A stretch of 64,000 bases of DNA from Sanguibacter suarezii NBRC 16159 (GTDB lineage: Bacteria > Actinomycetota > Actinomycetes > Actinomycetales > Cellulomonadaceae). The stretch's first letter is position 1. Each line of letters opens with the position of its first letter. The position numbers and the translations under genes are program-made. The notes under the pieces were generated by a model. The model searched no databases and was not told the DNA's origin. It saw only the letters and a program-made list of their open reading frames with translations. Positions 28,189 through 35,521 of this stretch are shown here, one piece after another. The stretch is from NCBI RefSeq assembly GCF_001552735.1, contig NZ_BCRT01000001.1, forward strand, positions 1 through 64,000, written 5' to 3'.

Positions 28189-29909
28189 CCAAAGCCACTA
28201 AAGCACCTGATCACATACCTGATACCGCATCCGCCCACGTCGCCGGTGAACCTGCTGAGATGACCCACCGGGAAGTGATGGTGGCGCTCTCGGGGATCCT
28301 CCTGGGAATGTTCGTCTCCATCCTGGCGACCTCGGTCGTCTCCTCCTCGCTCCCCAAGATCATCTCCGACCTCCAGGGCACGCAGTCCGCCTTCACGTGG
28401 GTGGTCACCGCGACCCTCCTCACCACGACGATCAGCACGCCCATCTGGGGCAAGCTCTCTGACATCGTCAACCGCAAGACGCTCATCCAGATCGCCCTCG
28501 TCATCACGGTGATCTCCGCGGCAGCCGCCGGGTTCGCCCAGAGCTCGGGCACGCTCATCCTCTTCCGCGCCTTCCAGGGCATCGGCGCCGGTGGCCTGAC
28601 GGCGCTGGCCACCGTGCTCATCGCGGACATCATCTCCCCGCGTGAGCGCGGCAAGTACATGGGCCTCATGGGCGGGATCATGGCAGTGGGCATGGTCGGC
28701 GGCCCGCTCCTCGGTGGCGCGCTGACCGACACGGTCGGGTGGCGCTGGAACTTCTTCGTCGGCGTCCCCTTCGCGATCGCCGCGATCATCGTCCTGCAGC
28801 GCACCCTCCACCTGCCGGCCATGCCGCGGGTGAGCGCCCGCCTGGACTACTGGGGCGCGCTGCTCATCGCCGTGGGGATCTCCGGACTGCTCCTGTGGAT
28901 CACCTTCGCCGGGAACAACTTCGACTGGCTCTCCTGGCAGTCCTTCTCGATGGTCATCGGGTCGCTCGTCATCCTCGCGGTGGCCGTGTGGGTGGAGAGC
29001 CGCGTCGAGGCGCCGATCATCCCGCTCACGCTGTTCCGCAACCGCACCTTCGTGCTCGCCGTCATCGGGAGCGCGGCTGTGGGTGTCGCCCTGTTCGGAG
29101 CCTCGGTCTTCCTCAGCCAGTACATGCAGGTGTCCCGCGGCAAGTCCGCGACCGTCTCCGGCCTGCTGACCATCCCGATGATCGCCGGTAACCTCATCGC
29201 CTCGATGGGCGCCGGAGCCCTGATCACCCGGACGGGCCGGTACAAGAAGTTCATGGTCGCCGGTGCCATCTCGCTCGTGGCTGGCCTCGGTCTCATGGGC
29301 ACCATCGACTACCACACGAACATGGTGGTCATCGGCCTCTACATGTTCATCGTCGGCATCGGCATGGGGATGCTCATGCAGAACCTCATCCTGGCCGCGC
29401 AGAACACCCTCGCTCCCTCGGAGATGGGCACGGGAACCTCCGCGATCGCCTTCTTCCGGACCCTCGGTGGTGCGATCGGTGTCTCGGCGCTGGGCGCCAT
29501 CCTCGGCTCCCGCGTGACCTCCGAGATCACCCACGGCCTACGGGACATGGGCATCGACGGCGGCGCGATCAGCAGCGGCGCCATCCCGGACATCAACACC
29601 CTGACCGGCCCGCTCAAGGACCTGGTCGAGATGGCCTACGGGGTCGGGGTCGCTGAGATCTTCCTCATCGCCTCCCCCATCGCCTTCGTGACGCTCATCG
29701 CGGTGCTCTTCCTCAAGGAGATCCCGCTGGGCAACAAGTCCGGTGTCCAGGAGCGGCTCGAGGAGCTCGCTCGCACCGAGGCGCTGGCCGCAGAGCAGCT
29801 CGCCTACATCGAGCCCGCCACAGCCCTCCTGGGTGACGACGACGCCGACGAGGCCGACGCCGACGACGCGGACGCGCTCGGCAAGGAGACGACACGGTCA
29901 GCACGCTGA
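28185..29909 (+). CDS. DHA2-family (14-helix) MFS multidrug efflux transporter
   Basis: 574 residues, 14 predicted helices. Motif A variants are LTTTISTPIWGKLSDIVNRKTLIQ (after helix 2), motif C-like GLMGGIMAVGMVGGPLLGGALTD (helix 5) and WRWNFFVGVPFAI. It exports drugs or other hydrophobic cations using proton motive force. The C-terminal tail is markedly acidic (GDDDADEADADDADALGKE). It is coupled to the MarR gene by ATGA overlap and is followed by a strong hairpin. The substrate is unknown. Confidence 0.94.
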   Translation: MTKATKAPDHIPDTASAHVAGEPAEMTHREVMVALSGILLGMFVSILATSVVSSSLPKIISDLQGTQSAFTWVVTATLLTTTISTPIWGKLSDIVNRKTLIQIALVITVISAAAAGFAQSSGTLILFRAFQGIGAGGLTALATVLIADIISPRERGKYMGLMGGIMAVGMVGGPLLGGALTDTVGWRWNFFVGVPFAIAAIIVLQRTLHLPAMPRVSARLDYWGALLIAVGISGLLLWITFAGNNFDWLSWQSFSMVIGSLVILAVAVWVESRVEAPIIPLTLFRNRTFVLAVIGSAAVGVALFGASVFLSQYMQVSRGKSATVSGLLTIPMIAGNLIASMGAGALITRTGRYKKFMVAGAISLVAGLGLMGTIDYHTNMVVIGLYMFIVGIGMGMLMQNLILAAQNTLAPSEMGTGTSAIAFFRTLGGAIGVSALGAILGSRVTSEITHGLRDMGIDGGAISSGAIPDINTLTGPLKDLVEMAYGVGVAEIFLIASPIAFVTLIAVLFLKEIPLGNKSGVQERLEELARTEALAAEQLAYIEPATALLGDDDADEADADDADALGKETTRSAR

Positions 29910-29922
29910 CCTGAGCTCACGC

Positions 29923-29963
29923 ACGACGAAGGCCTGGACCGATTCGTTCCAGGCCTTCGTCGT
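29923..29963. terminator. Hairpin terminator between the efflux gene and msrB
   Basis: Perfect 16-bp stem (29923-29938 and 29948-29963) with a 9-nt loop; it can serve both convergent genes. Confidence 0.85.
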
Positions 29964-29978
29964 ATGCGCAGCCAGCCT

Positions 29979-30383
29979 CTAGGAGGCGCCGTCCTCGAAG
30001 GTCAGCGAGACCGAGTTCATGCAGAACCGGTCCCCAGTCGGGGTCTGGGGTGCGTCGTCGAACAGGTGGCCCAGGTGCGAGCCGCACTTGGCGCAACGCA
30101 CCTCGGTGCGCACCATGCCCAGGCTGCGGTCCTCGAGGAGCTCGACGGCGTCGGACTCCTTGGGCGCGTAGAAGCTCGGCCATCCGCAGTGGGAGTCGAA
30201 CTTGGTGTCGGAGCGGAACAGCTCGTTGCCGCACGCCCGGCAGCGGTAGATGCCGGTGCGCTTCTCGTCGAGCAGCTCCCCCGTCCAGGGGCGCTCGGTG
30301 GCCGCGCGACGCAGCACCGCGAACTCCTCCGGGCTGAGCTCTGAGCGCCAGTCCTCTTCGGTCTTGGTCACGTCGTACGTCAT
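29979..30383 (-). CDS. msrB: Peptide methionine (R)-S-oxide reductase
   Basis: 134 residues, the usual length. It reduces methionine-R-sulfoxide in proteins. Two zinc-binding CxxC pairs are visible (YRCRACGNELF and VRCAKCGSHLGHLFDD), with the substrate platform HCGWPSFYAP and the catalytic cysteine in GDRFCMNSVSLTF near the C-terminus. A resolving Cys upstream is not obvious apart from the zinc ligands. The ATG at 30383 gives the family N-terminus (MTYDVTKTEEDWR); the frame extends further but without homology. It is a single-gene unit. Confidence 0.95.
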   Translation of the reverse strand: MTYDVTKTEEDWRSELSPEEFAVLRRAATERPWTGELLDEKRTGIYRCRACGNELFRSDTKFDSHCGWPSFYAPKESDAVELLEDRSLGMVRTEVRCAKCGSHLGHLFDDAPQTPTGDRFCMNSVSLTFEDGAS

Positions 30384-30422
30384 CGTCGTCCCTCCGTCGT
30401 CGCTGGTCCTGCTCCGTGAGAA

Positions 30423-30460
30423 CACCGAGGCCCGCCGGATGATTCCGGCGGGCCTCGGTG
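30423..30460 (-). terminator. Distal hairpin terminator after the helicase gene
   Basis: Perfect 16-bp stem (30423-30438 and 30445-30460), 6-nt loop. It forms, with the hairpin at 30481-30505, a tandem pair between the helicase gene and msrB. Confidence 0.75.
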
Positions 30461-30480
30461 GGTGGTGCTGGGGTACGGGT

Positions 30481-30505
30481 CGGCGCCCTCAGTCTGAGGG
30501 CGCCG
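30481..30505 (-). terminator. Proximal hairpin terminator after the helicase gene
   Basis: Perfect 11-bp stem (30481-30491 and 30495-30505) with a 3-nt loop, 17 nt past the helicase stop codon. Confidence 0.7.
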
Positions 30506-30521
30506 TCACCGCGAGGGCGTC

Positions 30522-32156
30522 TCAGCCCTGGCGGCGACGTCCCTGCGTGCTGGAACGACGCGGGCCGCCGCGACCCTCACCGCTGGGAGCGGAGGAGGCC
30601 GGGGAGGACGCCATGCCGGAGCCGGGCGTGGACGTGGAGTACTGCACGGGTGCGCCGCGGCCGGTGCTGCGGCCGCTGCCGCCTGCCCGGCCACCGGCAG
30701 CTCCGCGGGAGGCCGGAGCCCCACCGCGGGAGGAGCCCCCGGTCGAGCCGCCGCGCGAGGACGCGGGGCGCTCGGTCAGCGGGGCGCCGGTCGCGGAGAC
30801 GCCGGAGCGTCCCCCGCGGCCACCGGAGCGGCCACGGCCGCCACCACCGCTGGAGCGCTGCTGCTGCGGCTGCTCGACGACGGGCGCGGGCTTGACGTAT
30901 GCGGCGACCTCGCCGACCAGGCGCGCGATGGCCTCGTCGCCGGGGACGATCTTGCGGGGCTGGGCATTGATCTTCGCCTGGCGGGTCAGGTCACGCACGT
31001 CGCCGCGCTGCTCGGGGAGCATGATCGTGACCACGTCACCGCCGGACCCGGCGCGGGCGGTACGGCCCGAGCGGTGGGTGTAGGCCTTGTGCTCGGCGGG
31101 CGGGTCCACGTGCACGACGAGGCTGACCTCGTCGACGTGGATGCCGCGGGCCGCGATGTCCGTGGCCACCAGCACGTTGACCGCGCCGGAGGAGAAGGCG
31201 GCGAGGTTGCGCTCACGCGCACCCTGGCCGAGGTTCCCGTGCAGGTCCACCGCGGGGACGCCGTCGGCCGTGAGCTGCTTGGCGAGCTTCTTGGCCTGGT
31301 GCTTGGTGCGGGTGAACAGCACGCGCTTGGACGTGCCGGAGGCGAGGGCGTGGATGACGTCGCGCTTGGCGCCGGCGTCGGAGACCTCGAAGATGTGGTG
31401 CGTCATCGTGGACACGTGCGACTCGGCGGAGTCGACGGCGTGGCTCGTGGGAGCGTCCATGTAGCGCTTGACCAGCTGGTCCACGCCGTTGTCGAGGGTA
31501 GCCGAGAAGAGCAGGCGCTGGCCCTTGGCGGGCGTGCGGTCCATGATGCGCTTCACGCCGGGCAGGAAGCCGAGGTCGGCCATGTGGTCGGCCTCGTCCA
31601 GCACGGTGATCTCGACCTCGTCGAGGAAGACCAGCTTCTGGCTGATGAGGTCCTCGAGGCGGCCGGGGCAGGCGATGACGATGTCCACGCCGCCCTGCAG
31701 CGCGGTGACCTGGCGGCTCTGGGCCACGCCACCGAAGATCGTGGTGGTCTTGAGACCGACGAGCTTGGCGAGGGGCTCCATGACCGCGTTGATCTGGTTG
31801 GCCAGCTCACGGGTGGGGCACAGCACGAGGCCGCGCGGGCGGCTCGGCTTGCGACGACCGGAGGACTGCGCGAGGCGGGTCACGGTCGGCAGCGAGAACG
31901 CGAGGGTCTTGCCGGAGCCGGTACGGCCACGGCCGAGCACGTCGCGCCCGGCGAGGGTGTCGGGGAGCGTCGTGGTCTGGATGGGGAAGGGTGCGGTGAT
32001 CCCGGTGTCAGCGAGGTAGCTGATGATCGGGGCAGGAAGCGCAAAGTCCGTGAACTCCGCTGCGGGTGCCGCTGCGGCAGGGGCTGCCGTGGTGCGGGCC
32101 GAGGTGTTCTGGGTACGGGAAGTTGCGGGCGCGCCGGAGCGCTGTGAATTCGTCAA
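30522..32156 (-). CDS. DEAD-box ATP-dependent RNA helicase
   Basis: 544 residues. N-terminal extension of about 35 Ala/Thr-rich residues, then the helicase core: Q motif (ITAPFPIQTTTLPDTLAGRDVLG), motif I GRTGSGKTLA, motif Ia PTRELANQI, GG, motif II VLDEADHM, motif III SAT, and in the second RecA domain ATDIAARGIHVDEV and HRSGRTARAG. The C-terminal tail of about 130 residues is rich in Arg, Gly and Ser (GGGGRGRSGGRGGRSG and similar), an RGG-like RNA-binding tail. RhlE/CsdA-type roles in RNA unwinding at low temperature or ribosome assembly are likely from the family. The start is TTG 32156 with only a weak AAGG upstream. Confidence 0.94.
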   Translation of the reverse strand: MTNSQRSGAPATSRTQNTSARTTAAPAAAAPAAEFTDFALPAPIISYLADTGITAPFPIQTTTLPDTLAGRDVLGRGRTGSGKTLAFSLPTVTRLAQSSGRRKPSRPRGLVLCPTRELANQINAVMEPLAKLVGLKTTTIFGGVAQSRQVTALQGGVDIVIACPGRLEDLISQKLVFLDEVEITVLDEADHMADLGFLPGVKRIMDRTPAKGQRLLFSATLDNGVDQLVKRYMDAPTSHAVDSAESHVSTMTHHIFEVSDAGAKRDVIHALASGTSKRVLFTRTKHQAKKLAKQLTADGVPAVDLHGNLGQGARERNLAAFSSGAVNVLVATDIAARGIHVDEVSLVVHVDPPAEHKAYTHRSGRTARAGSGGDVVTIMLPEQRGDVRDLTRQAKINAQPRKIVPGDEAIARLVGEVAAYVKPAPVVEQPQQQRSSGGGGRGRSGGRGGRSGVSATGAPLTERPASSRGGSTGGSSRGGAPASRGAAGGRAGGSGRSTGRGAPVQYSTSTPGSGMASSPASSAPSGEGRGGPRRSSTQGRRRQG

Positions 32157-32357
32157 GGGGTGCCTTATCTCTATGCGCCGTCGGGCGATTCCCTCGACGC
32201 TCGGCGCGCGTCACTCGCGCTGCCTCTACCCAGTCTCTCATGCCCGAGGAATCGTCCGCATGTTCGAGGGTGTGATCCCCGACTCCCACCCATCTTCCGC
32301 ACGCCGCCTGCACCGCACCTGACCAGGCGCAACCGGTTCGCGGCTGGATGTGGTCGA

Positions 32358-33095
32358 ATGTCTGTCGTGTCGATCCTCTCCGAGATCTGGTCCCGCGCGA
32401 CCGAGCAGCTGCCACCGCCTGAGCAGTGGGTCGTGTGGGCCACGGCTGCCGTCGCCTTCGTCGCCGTCCTCAGCCCGCCGTGGCGCCTGACCCGGCACGT
32501 GGTGACCATCGCCCACGAGGGTGGGCACGCCGTCGTCGCGCTGCTCACCGGTCGCCGGCTGAGCGGGATCCGGCTGCACTCGGACACCTCCGGGCTGACT
32601 GTCTCCTACGGCAAGCCGCGCGGCTTCGGGATGGTGTGCACGGCCTTCGCTGGGTACACGGCGCCCGGCCTGGTGGGCCTGGGGGCGGCGTTCATGCTGC
32701 GCCAGGGCTACGGGATCGGGCTGCTGTGGCTGCTCGTTGCCGTGCTGGCGCTCATGCTCCTGCAGATCCGCAACTGGTTCGGGCTGCTCTCGATCCTCGT
32801 CAGCGTCCTGGTCCTGGGTGCGGTCTCCTGGTACGCCAGCACCGAGTGGCAGACCGCGGTCGCCTACGTCGTCACGTGGTTCCTGCTGCTGGGCGCCCCG
32901 CGCCCGGTCATCGAGCTGCAGGCCTCGCGCCGCGCCGGCAAGGCGCGCAGCTCCGACGCAGACATGCTCGCGAGGCTCACGCCGCTGCCGGGACTGTTCT
33001 GGGTCTTCGCCTTCTTCGTCGTGACGGTCGGCGCGCTGGTGCTCGGGTCGTGGTGGATCGGGGCCTGGTCCATCGAGGACCTGCCGCGGTTCTGA
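32358..33095 (+). CDS. M50-type integral membrane metalloprotease-like protein
   Basis: 245 residues, about six membrane helices. Helix 2 contains VVTIAHEGGHAVVALLTGRRL (about 45-65); HEGGH matches the HExxH zinc motif of site-2 and M50 proteases. The compact length and absence of a PDZ domain match the M50B-like family found in actinobacteria. The second-site Asp ligand (NPxxD/LDG) is not evident, so catalysis is uncertain. The ATG at 32358 is preferred; the open frame extends to 32160 over the divergent helicase promoter without signal. It ends at a perfect two-way terminator. Confidence 0.88.
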   Translation: MSVVSILSEIWSRATEQLPPPEQWVVWATAAVAFVAVLSPPWRLTRHVVTIAHEGGHAVVALLTGRRLSGIRLHSDTSGLTVSYGKPRGFGMVCTAFAGYTAPGLVGLGAAFMLRQGYGIGLLWLLVAVLALMLLQIRNWFGLLSILVSVLVLGAVSWYASTEWQTAVAYVVTWFLLLGAPRPVIELQASRRAGKARSSDADMLARLTPLPGLFWVFAFFVVTVGALVLGSWWIGAWSIEDLPRF

Positions 33096-33147
33096 CGCAT
33101 CTGCTGCGTAGCGCCTGCTTCTGATCCCTGCGCCCATCCTGTGCGGG

Positions 33148-33187
33148 CATGACGATGCCCCCGGTCGCGACCGGGGGCATCGTCATG
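33148..33187. terminator. Bidirectional hairpin terminator
   Basis: Perfect 19-bp inverted repeat (33148-33166 and 33169-33187) with a 2-nt centre, between the convergent M50-like and IscA-fold genes. Confidence 0.88.
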
Positions 33188-33202
33188 TCAGGTCAACCGT
33201 CG

Positions 33203-33496
33203 CTAGGGAGTGACGGTGTCCTGCGGGGTGAGTGTGAACGACGTCGTCTGGCCGGTCGCGTCTGCGTCGAGCGCTAGGTCGGCCAGCGAGGTCGAGGCCA
33301 CCGGCTCCACGAAGACGTGGGTACCTTCGAGGGCAATCACCTCGTCGGTCGGTGGCGCCTCGGTCACCAGGGCCAGGTCGAAGTCACCAGGGGTTCCCTC
33401 AGCCGCGGCGATCCGGAGACCGCCCTCGTCCGGGAGGTTGGCCTGGGTGGCAAGGTCCTGCACAGCGAGTCGGGCGTTGTCAGTCAGAGTAAGCAC
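33203..33496 (-). CDS. Cysteine-free IscA/HesB-fold protein
   Basis: 97 residues from GTG 33496, with GGAG 5 nt upstream. The pattern (VLTLTDNARLAVQDLATQANLPDEGGLRIAAAEG...DFDLALVTEAPPTDEVIALEGTHVFVEPVAS...) follows IscA/HesB A-type iron-sulfur carriers, but the protein contains no cysteine at all. It therefore cannot carry a cluster in the usual way. Such proteins are often misannotated as adhesins or as iron-sulfur biogenesis factors. Function unknown. Single gene, converging on the M50-like gene. Confidence 0.8.
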   Translation of the reverse strand: MLTLTDNARLAVQDLATQANLPDEGGLRIAAAEGTPGDFDLALVTEAPPTDEVIALEGTHVFVEPVASTSLADLALDADATGQTTSFTLTPQDTVTP

Positions 33497-33891
33497 GAGA
33501 TCTCCTCTCGTAGCCGGGCACTCCCTACTCTTCAAGCCACGGGTTACGCGGCTGTGACGAGCACGTCCGGGAGTCATGCGGACTCCCCCACCGAAACAAT
33601 CCCTGGCTCATGCTGCAACCGGGAACGCCCAGATCAGAGGGTCGCGACCTGCGCGTTCACCGATTCTTCCGCCCGAGAGCCGGGCGATCCCGGACCTCCC
33701 AGCAGAATGTGAAGGTCCTGCGAACATGTCAATGCGACGCCTGCTCCGTGGGCCCGCAGGGCACCAGTTACCCGTTCAGGGACGGACCGCGTAATCTGGT
33801 GGCTCGGCGAGTCAGCCCCTCCGACGTTGCCCCTCGTCACCGCAGGCCCACCTGCTCGACGCCGGGCTGCACCGGGGCGGCCAGCGCGCCA
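33497..33891. other. Intergenic region between the IscA-fold gene and tRNA-Lys
   Basis: About 395 bp. No coding frame with convincing composition. TTACCC (33768-33773) and TAATCT (33792-33797), separated by 18 nt and about 95 bp before the tRNA, are a weak candidate promoter for it. Nothing else recognised. Confidence 0.35.
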
Positions 33892-33964
33892 GGGCCCCTA
33901 GCTCAGTTGGCAGAGCATCGGACTTTTAATCCGCGGGTCGTGGGTTCGAGCCCCACGGGGCCCA
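33892..33964 (+). tRNA. tRNA-Lys (anticodon UUU)
   Basis: Full cloverleaf. Acceptor GGGCCCC pairs with GGGGCCC, discriminator A at 33964. D stem GCTC/GAGC. Anticodon loop CTTTTAA with TTT at 33925-33927. T arm GTGGG-TTCGAGC-CCCAC. The outermost anticodon-stem pair is T-C, a mismatch. The 3' CCA is not encoded (sequence continues CCG after the A). Confidence 0.96.
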
Positions 33965-34022
33965 CCGTTTCCCTGGAATCAGGGGGTAGCCGATCCCTTT
34001 CGGTGGGTGGCAGGATGCCATG

Positions 34023-34415
34023 ATGCCTAGTTCTTTGATCGAAGTTCGCCGCATCTATACCCCGCAGCAGCAGGTTGCGCTCATCGATGCCGTGCACGGG
34101 GCACTCGTGGCCGCGTTCAAGATCCCGGCGCACGACCGCAGCATCCGCGTGCTCACCTATGAGCCGCATGCGATGGTGCATGGTCCCGACGCCGGAGTCG
34201 CAGACAGCTACACGCGCGTCACGATCGACTGCTTCTCTGGACGCTCGATCGACGCCAAGCGGAACCTCTACCGCGAGATCGTCGAGCGCCTTGAAGCCCT
34301 CGACATCCCCAGAGACAACGTCTCCATCCTCCTTCGCGAGAGTGCGCCGGAGAACTGGGGGCTCGGCGGCCGTGCAGCCTGCGACCTGGACCTCGGCTTC
34401 GACATCAACGTGTGA
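34023..34415 (+). CDS. Tautomerase-superfamily protein
   Basis: 130 residues. Tautomerases use the N-terminal proline exposed after Met removal; here the second ATG (34023) gives MPSSLIEVRR, so it is chosen over the ATG at 34020, which would bury the proline. The rest (YTPQQQVALIDAVHGALVAAFKIPAHDRSIRVL, then FSGRSIDAKRNLYREIVERLEAL and ILLRESAPENWGLGGRAACDLDLGFDINV) fits the longer tautomerase_3-type proteins, which are fused pseudo-duplicates of the 4-oxalocrotonate tautomerase unit. The substrate is not predictable. Confidence 0.88.
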   Translation: MPSSLIEVRRIYTPQQQVALIDAVHGALVAAFKIPAHDRSIRVLTYEPHAMVHGPDAGVADSYTRVTIDCFSGRSIDAKRNLYREIVERLEALDIPRDNVSILLRESAPENWGLGGRAACDLDLGFDINV

Positions 34416-34447
34416 CCGCGTGCGAGCCCAAGCACCACAATGGCCTC

Positions 34448-35053
34448 ATGACCTCCCCGAACCTTCAGCAGCAGTTCGCTCACATGGCCACCGGCGCGCC
34501 CTACGACGACCTCACGGCCGAGCTCGTCGCGGCGCGGCAGGCAGCCGTCCTGGCGACGAACACCTACAACGCCTCCTACGGACGACCGCAGGCTGAGCGG
34601 GAGGCCCTGCTGCGCGAGGTGCTCGGCGCGGCCGGGGAGGGTGCGAACTTCGAGCCGACCTTCCGGTGCGAGTTCGGCCGGAACATCCGCGTAGGCGACC
34701 GGTTCTGGGCGAACTTCGACTGCGTCATGCTCGACGGCGCAGCGATCACCATCGGTGATGACGTCCTCATCGGCCCCAAGGTCGGCATCTACACCTCCAA
34801 CCACGCCTTCGACCTCGGCGAGCGGATCGCTGGCGCGTGCGACGCTCGCCCGGTGACCATCGGCGACGGCGTCTGGATCGCCGGTGGGGTGACGATCCTG
34901 CCCGGGGTGAGCATCGGCGCCGGGTCGATCATCGGCGCGGGCAGTGTCGTCACGCGCGACGTGCCGGCGGGCGTCATCGCCGCGGGCAACCCTGCGCGCG
35001 TGCTGCGCACCATCACCGAGGCAGACCGCACGGGCTACGTCCCCCAGCACTGA
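34448..35053 (+). CDS. Maltose/galactoside O-acetyltransferase-like (left-handed beta-helix)
   Basis: 201 residues. The N-terminal Mac-type helical region (MATGAPYDDLTAELVAARQAAVLATNTYNAS) precedes a hexapeptide-repeat beta-helix: GRNIRVGDRFWANFDCVMLDGAAITIGDDVLIGPKVGIYTSNHAFD, then GDGVWIAGGVTILPGVSIGAGSIIGAGSVVTRDVPAG. The catalytic His is in the SNHAFD segment. It transfers acetyl from acetyl-CoA to sugars. ATG 34448 is chosen by homology. A short hairpin follows the stop. Confidence 0.92.
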   Translation: MTSPNLQQQFAHMATGAPYDDLTAELVAARQAAVLATNTYNASYGRPQAEREALLREVLGAAGEGANFEPTFRCEFGRNIRVGDRFWANFDCVMLDGAAITIGDDVLIGPKVGIYTSNHAFDLGERIAGACDARPVTIGDGVWIAGGVTILPGVSIGAGSIIGAGSVVTRDVPAGVIAAGNPARVLRTITEADRTGYVPQH

Positions 35054-35510
35054 GCCGCCGCCTGCGCCGACCGCCGTCACACTGACGGCGTAGGCGTGAC
35101 CTATTGACGAGGGCGACCGCGAGAAGCGCCAACAATAGCCTCCTTGACGACCTGCGAGCATTAATTCCATCACTGGTCGCCACATTGTTCCCGGGCGCTT
35201 TAGGGCGTCTCGGAATAACGACAGCGACAGGCGACCCAAGCGCTGCCGCGCACCACGACGGGACCGGACACACCGGGCGGCCTCCCGGCCTCGAGCGCCC
35301 CATCCGCGCCTGTGACGTGCCGCAACGCCGCCGCACCGTCTCACCTAGTGGATCCCCGACAGGCCAGGAACTCCACCGGATCTAGCGCGACAACCTCCCA
35401 CTCCGCCGCGCGCAGATACACGAGCAGGCAGGATTTGGCAAGGCGTTTGAGCGCCAGATAGAAACTTTAGGCGGCGTGATCATTCCCCGCCACATTAACA
35501 TTCAAACGCC
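35054..35510. other. AT-richer intergenic region with an 8-bp-stem terminator
   Basis: About 460 bp. It opens with a hairpin (35072-35079 and 35083-35090, 3-nt loop) that probably terminates the acetyltransferase message. The middle part (35100-35230 and 35430-35510) is much more A/T-rich than the surroundings and has no convincing gene; small frames there lack ribosome-binding sites and homology. TTGGCA (35435-35440) with TAGAAA (35459-35464) is a weak candidate promoter for the following gene. Atypical composition suggests a remnant of transferred or deleted DNA. Confidence 0.5.
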
Positions 35511-35516
35511 GGGAGG
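35511..35516 (+). promoter_or_regulatory. Strong Shine-Dalgarno before a non-canonical ATC start
   Basis: GGGAGG lies five nt before an ATC codon at 35522, where the signal peptide of the C69-type peptidase begins. No ATG, GTG or TTG occurs in this frame between the upstream stop (35477) and 35585. Confidence 0.6.
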
Positions 35517-35521
35517 CACTT

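Noticed and set aside
33892-33964. tRNA-Lys as integration site of a mobile element
   Set aside because: No integrase, no duplicated tRNA 3' end and no att-like direct repeat in the window.
33903-34181. Minus-strand open frame across the tRNA-Lys gene
   Set aside because: Overlaps the tRNA and the tautomerase gene and has no independent support.
35104-35385. Possible 93-residue protein in the AT-rich gap
   Set aside because: No ribosome-binding site, mixed composition and no recognisable motif.
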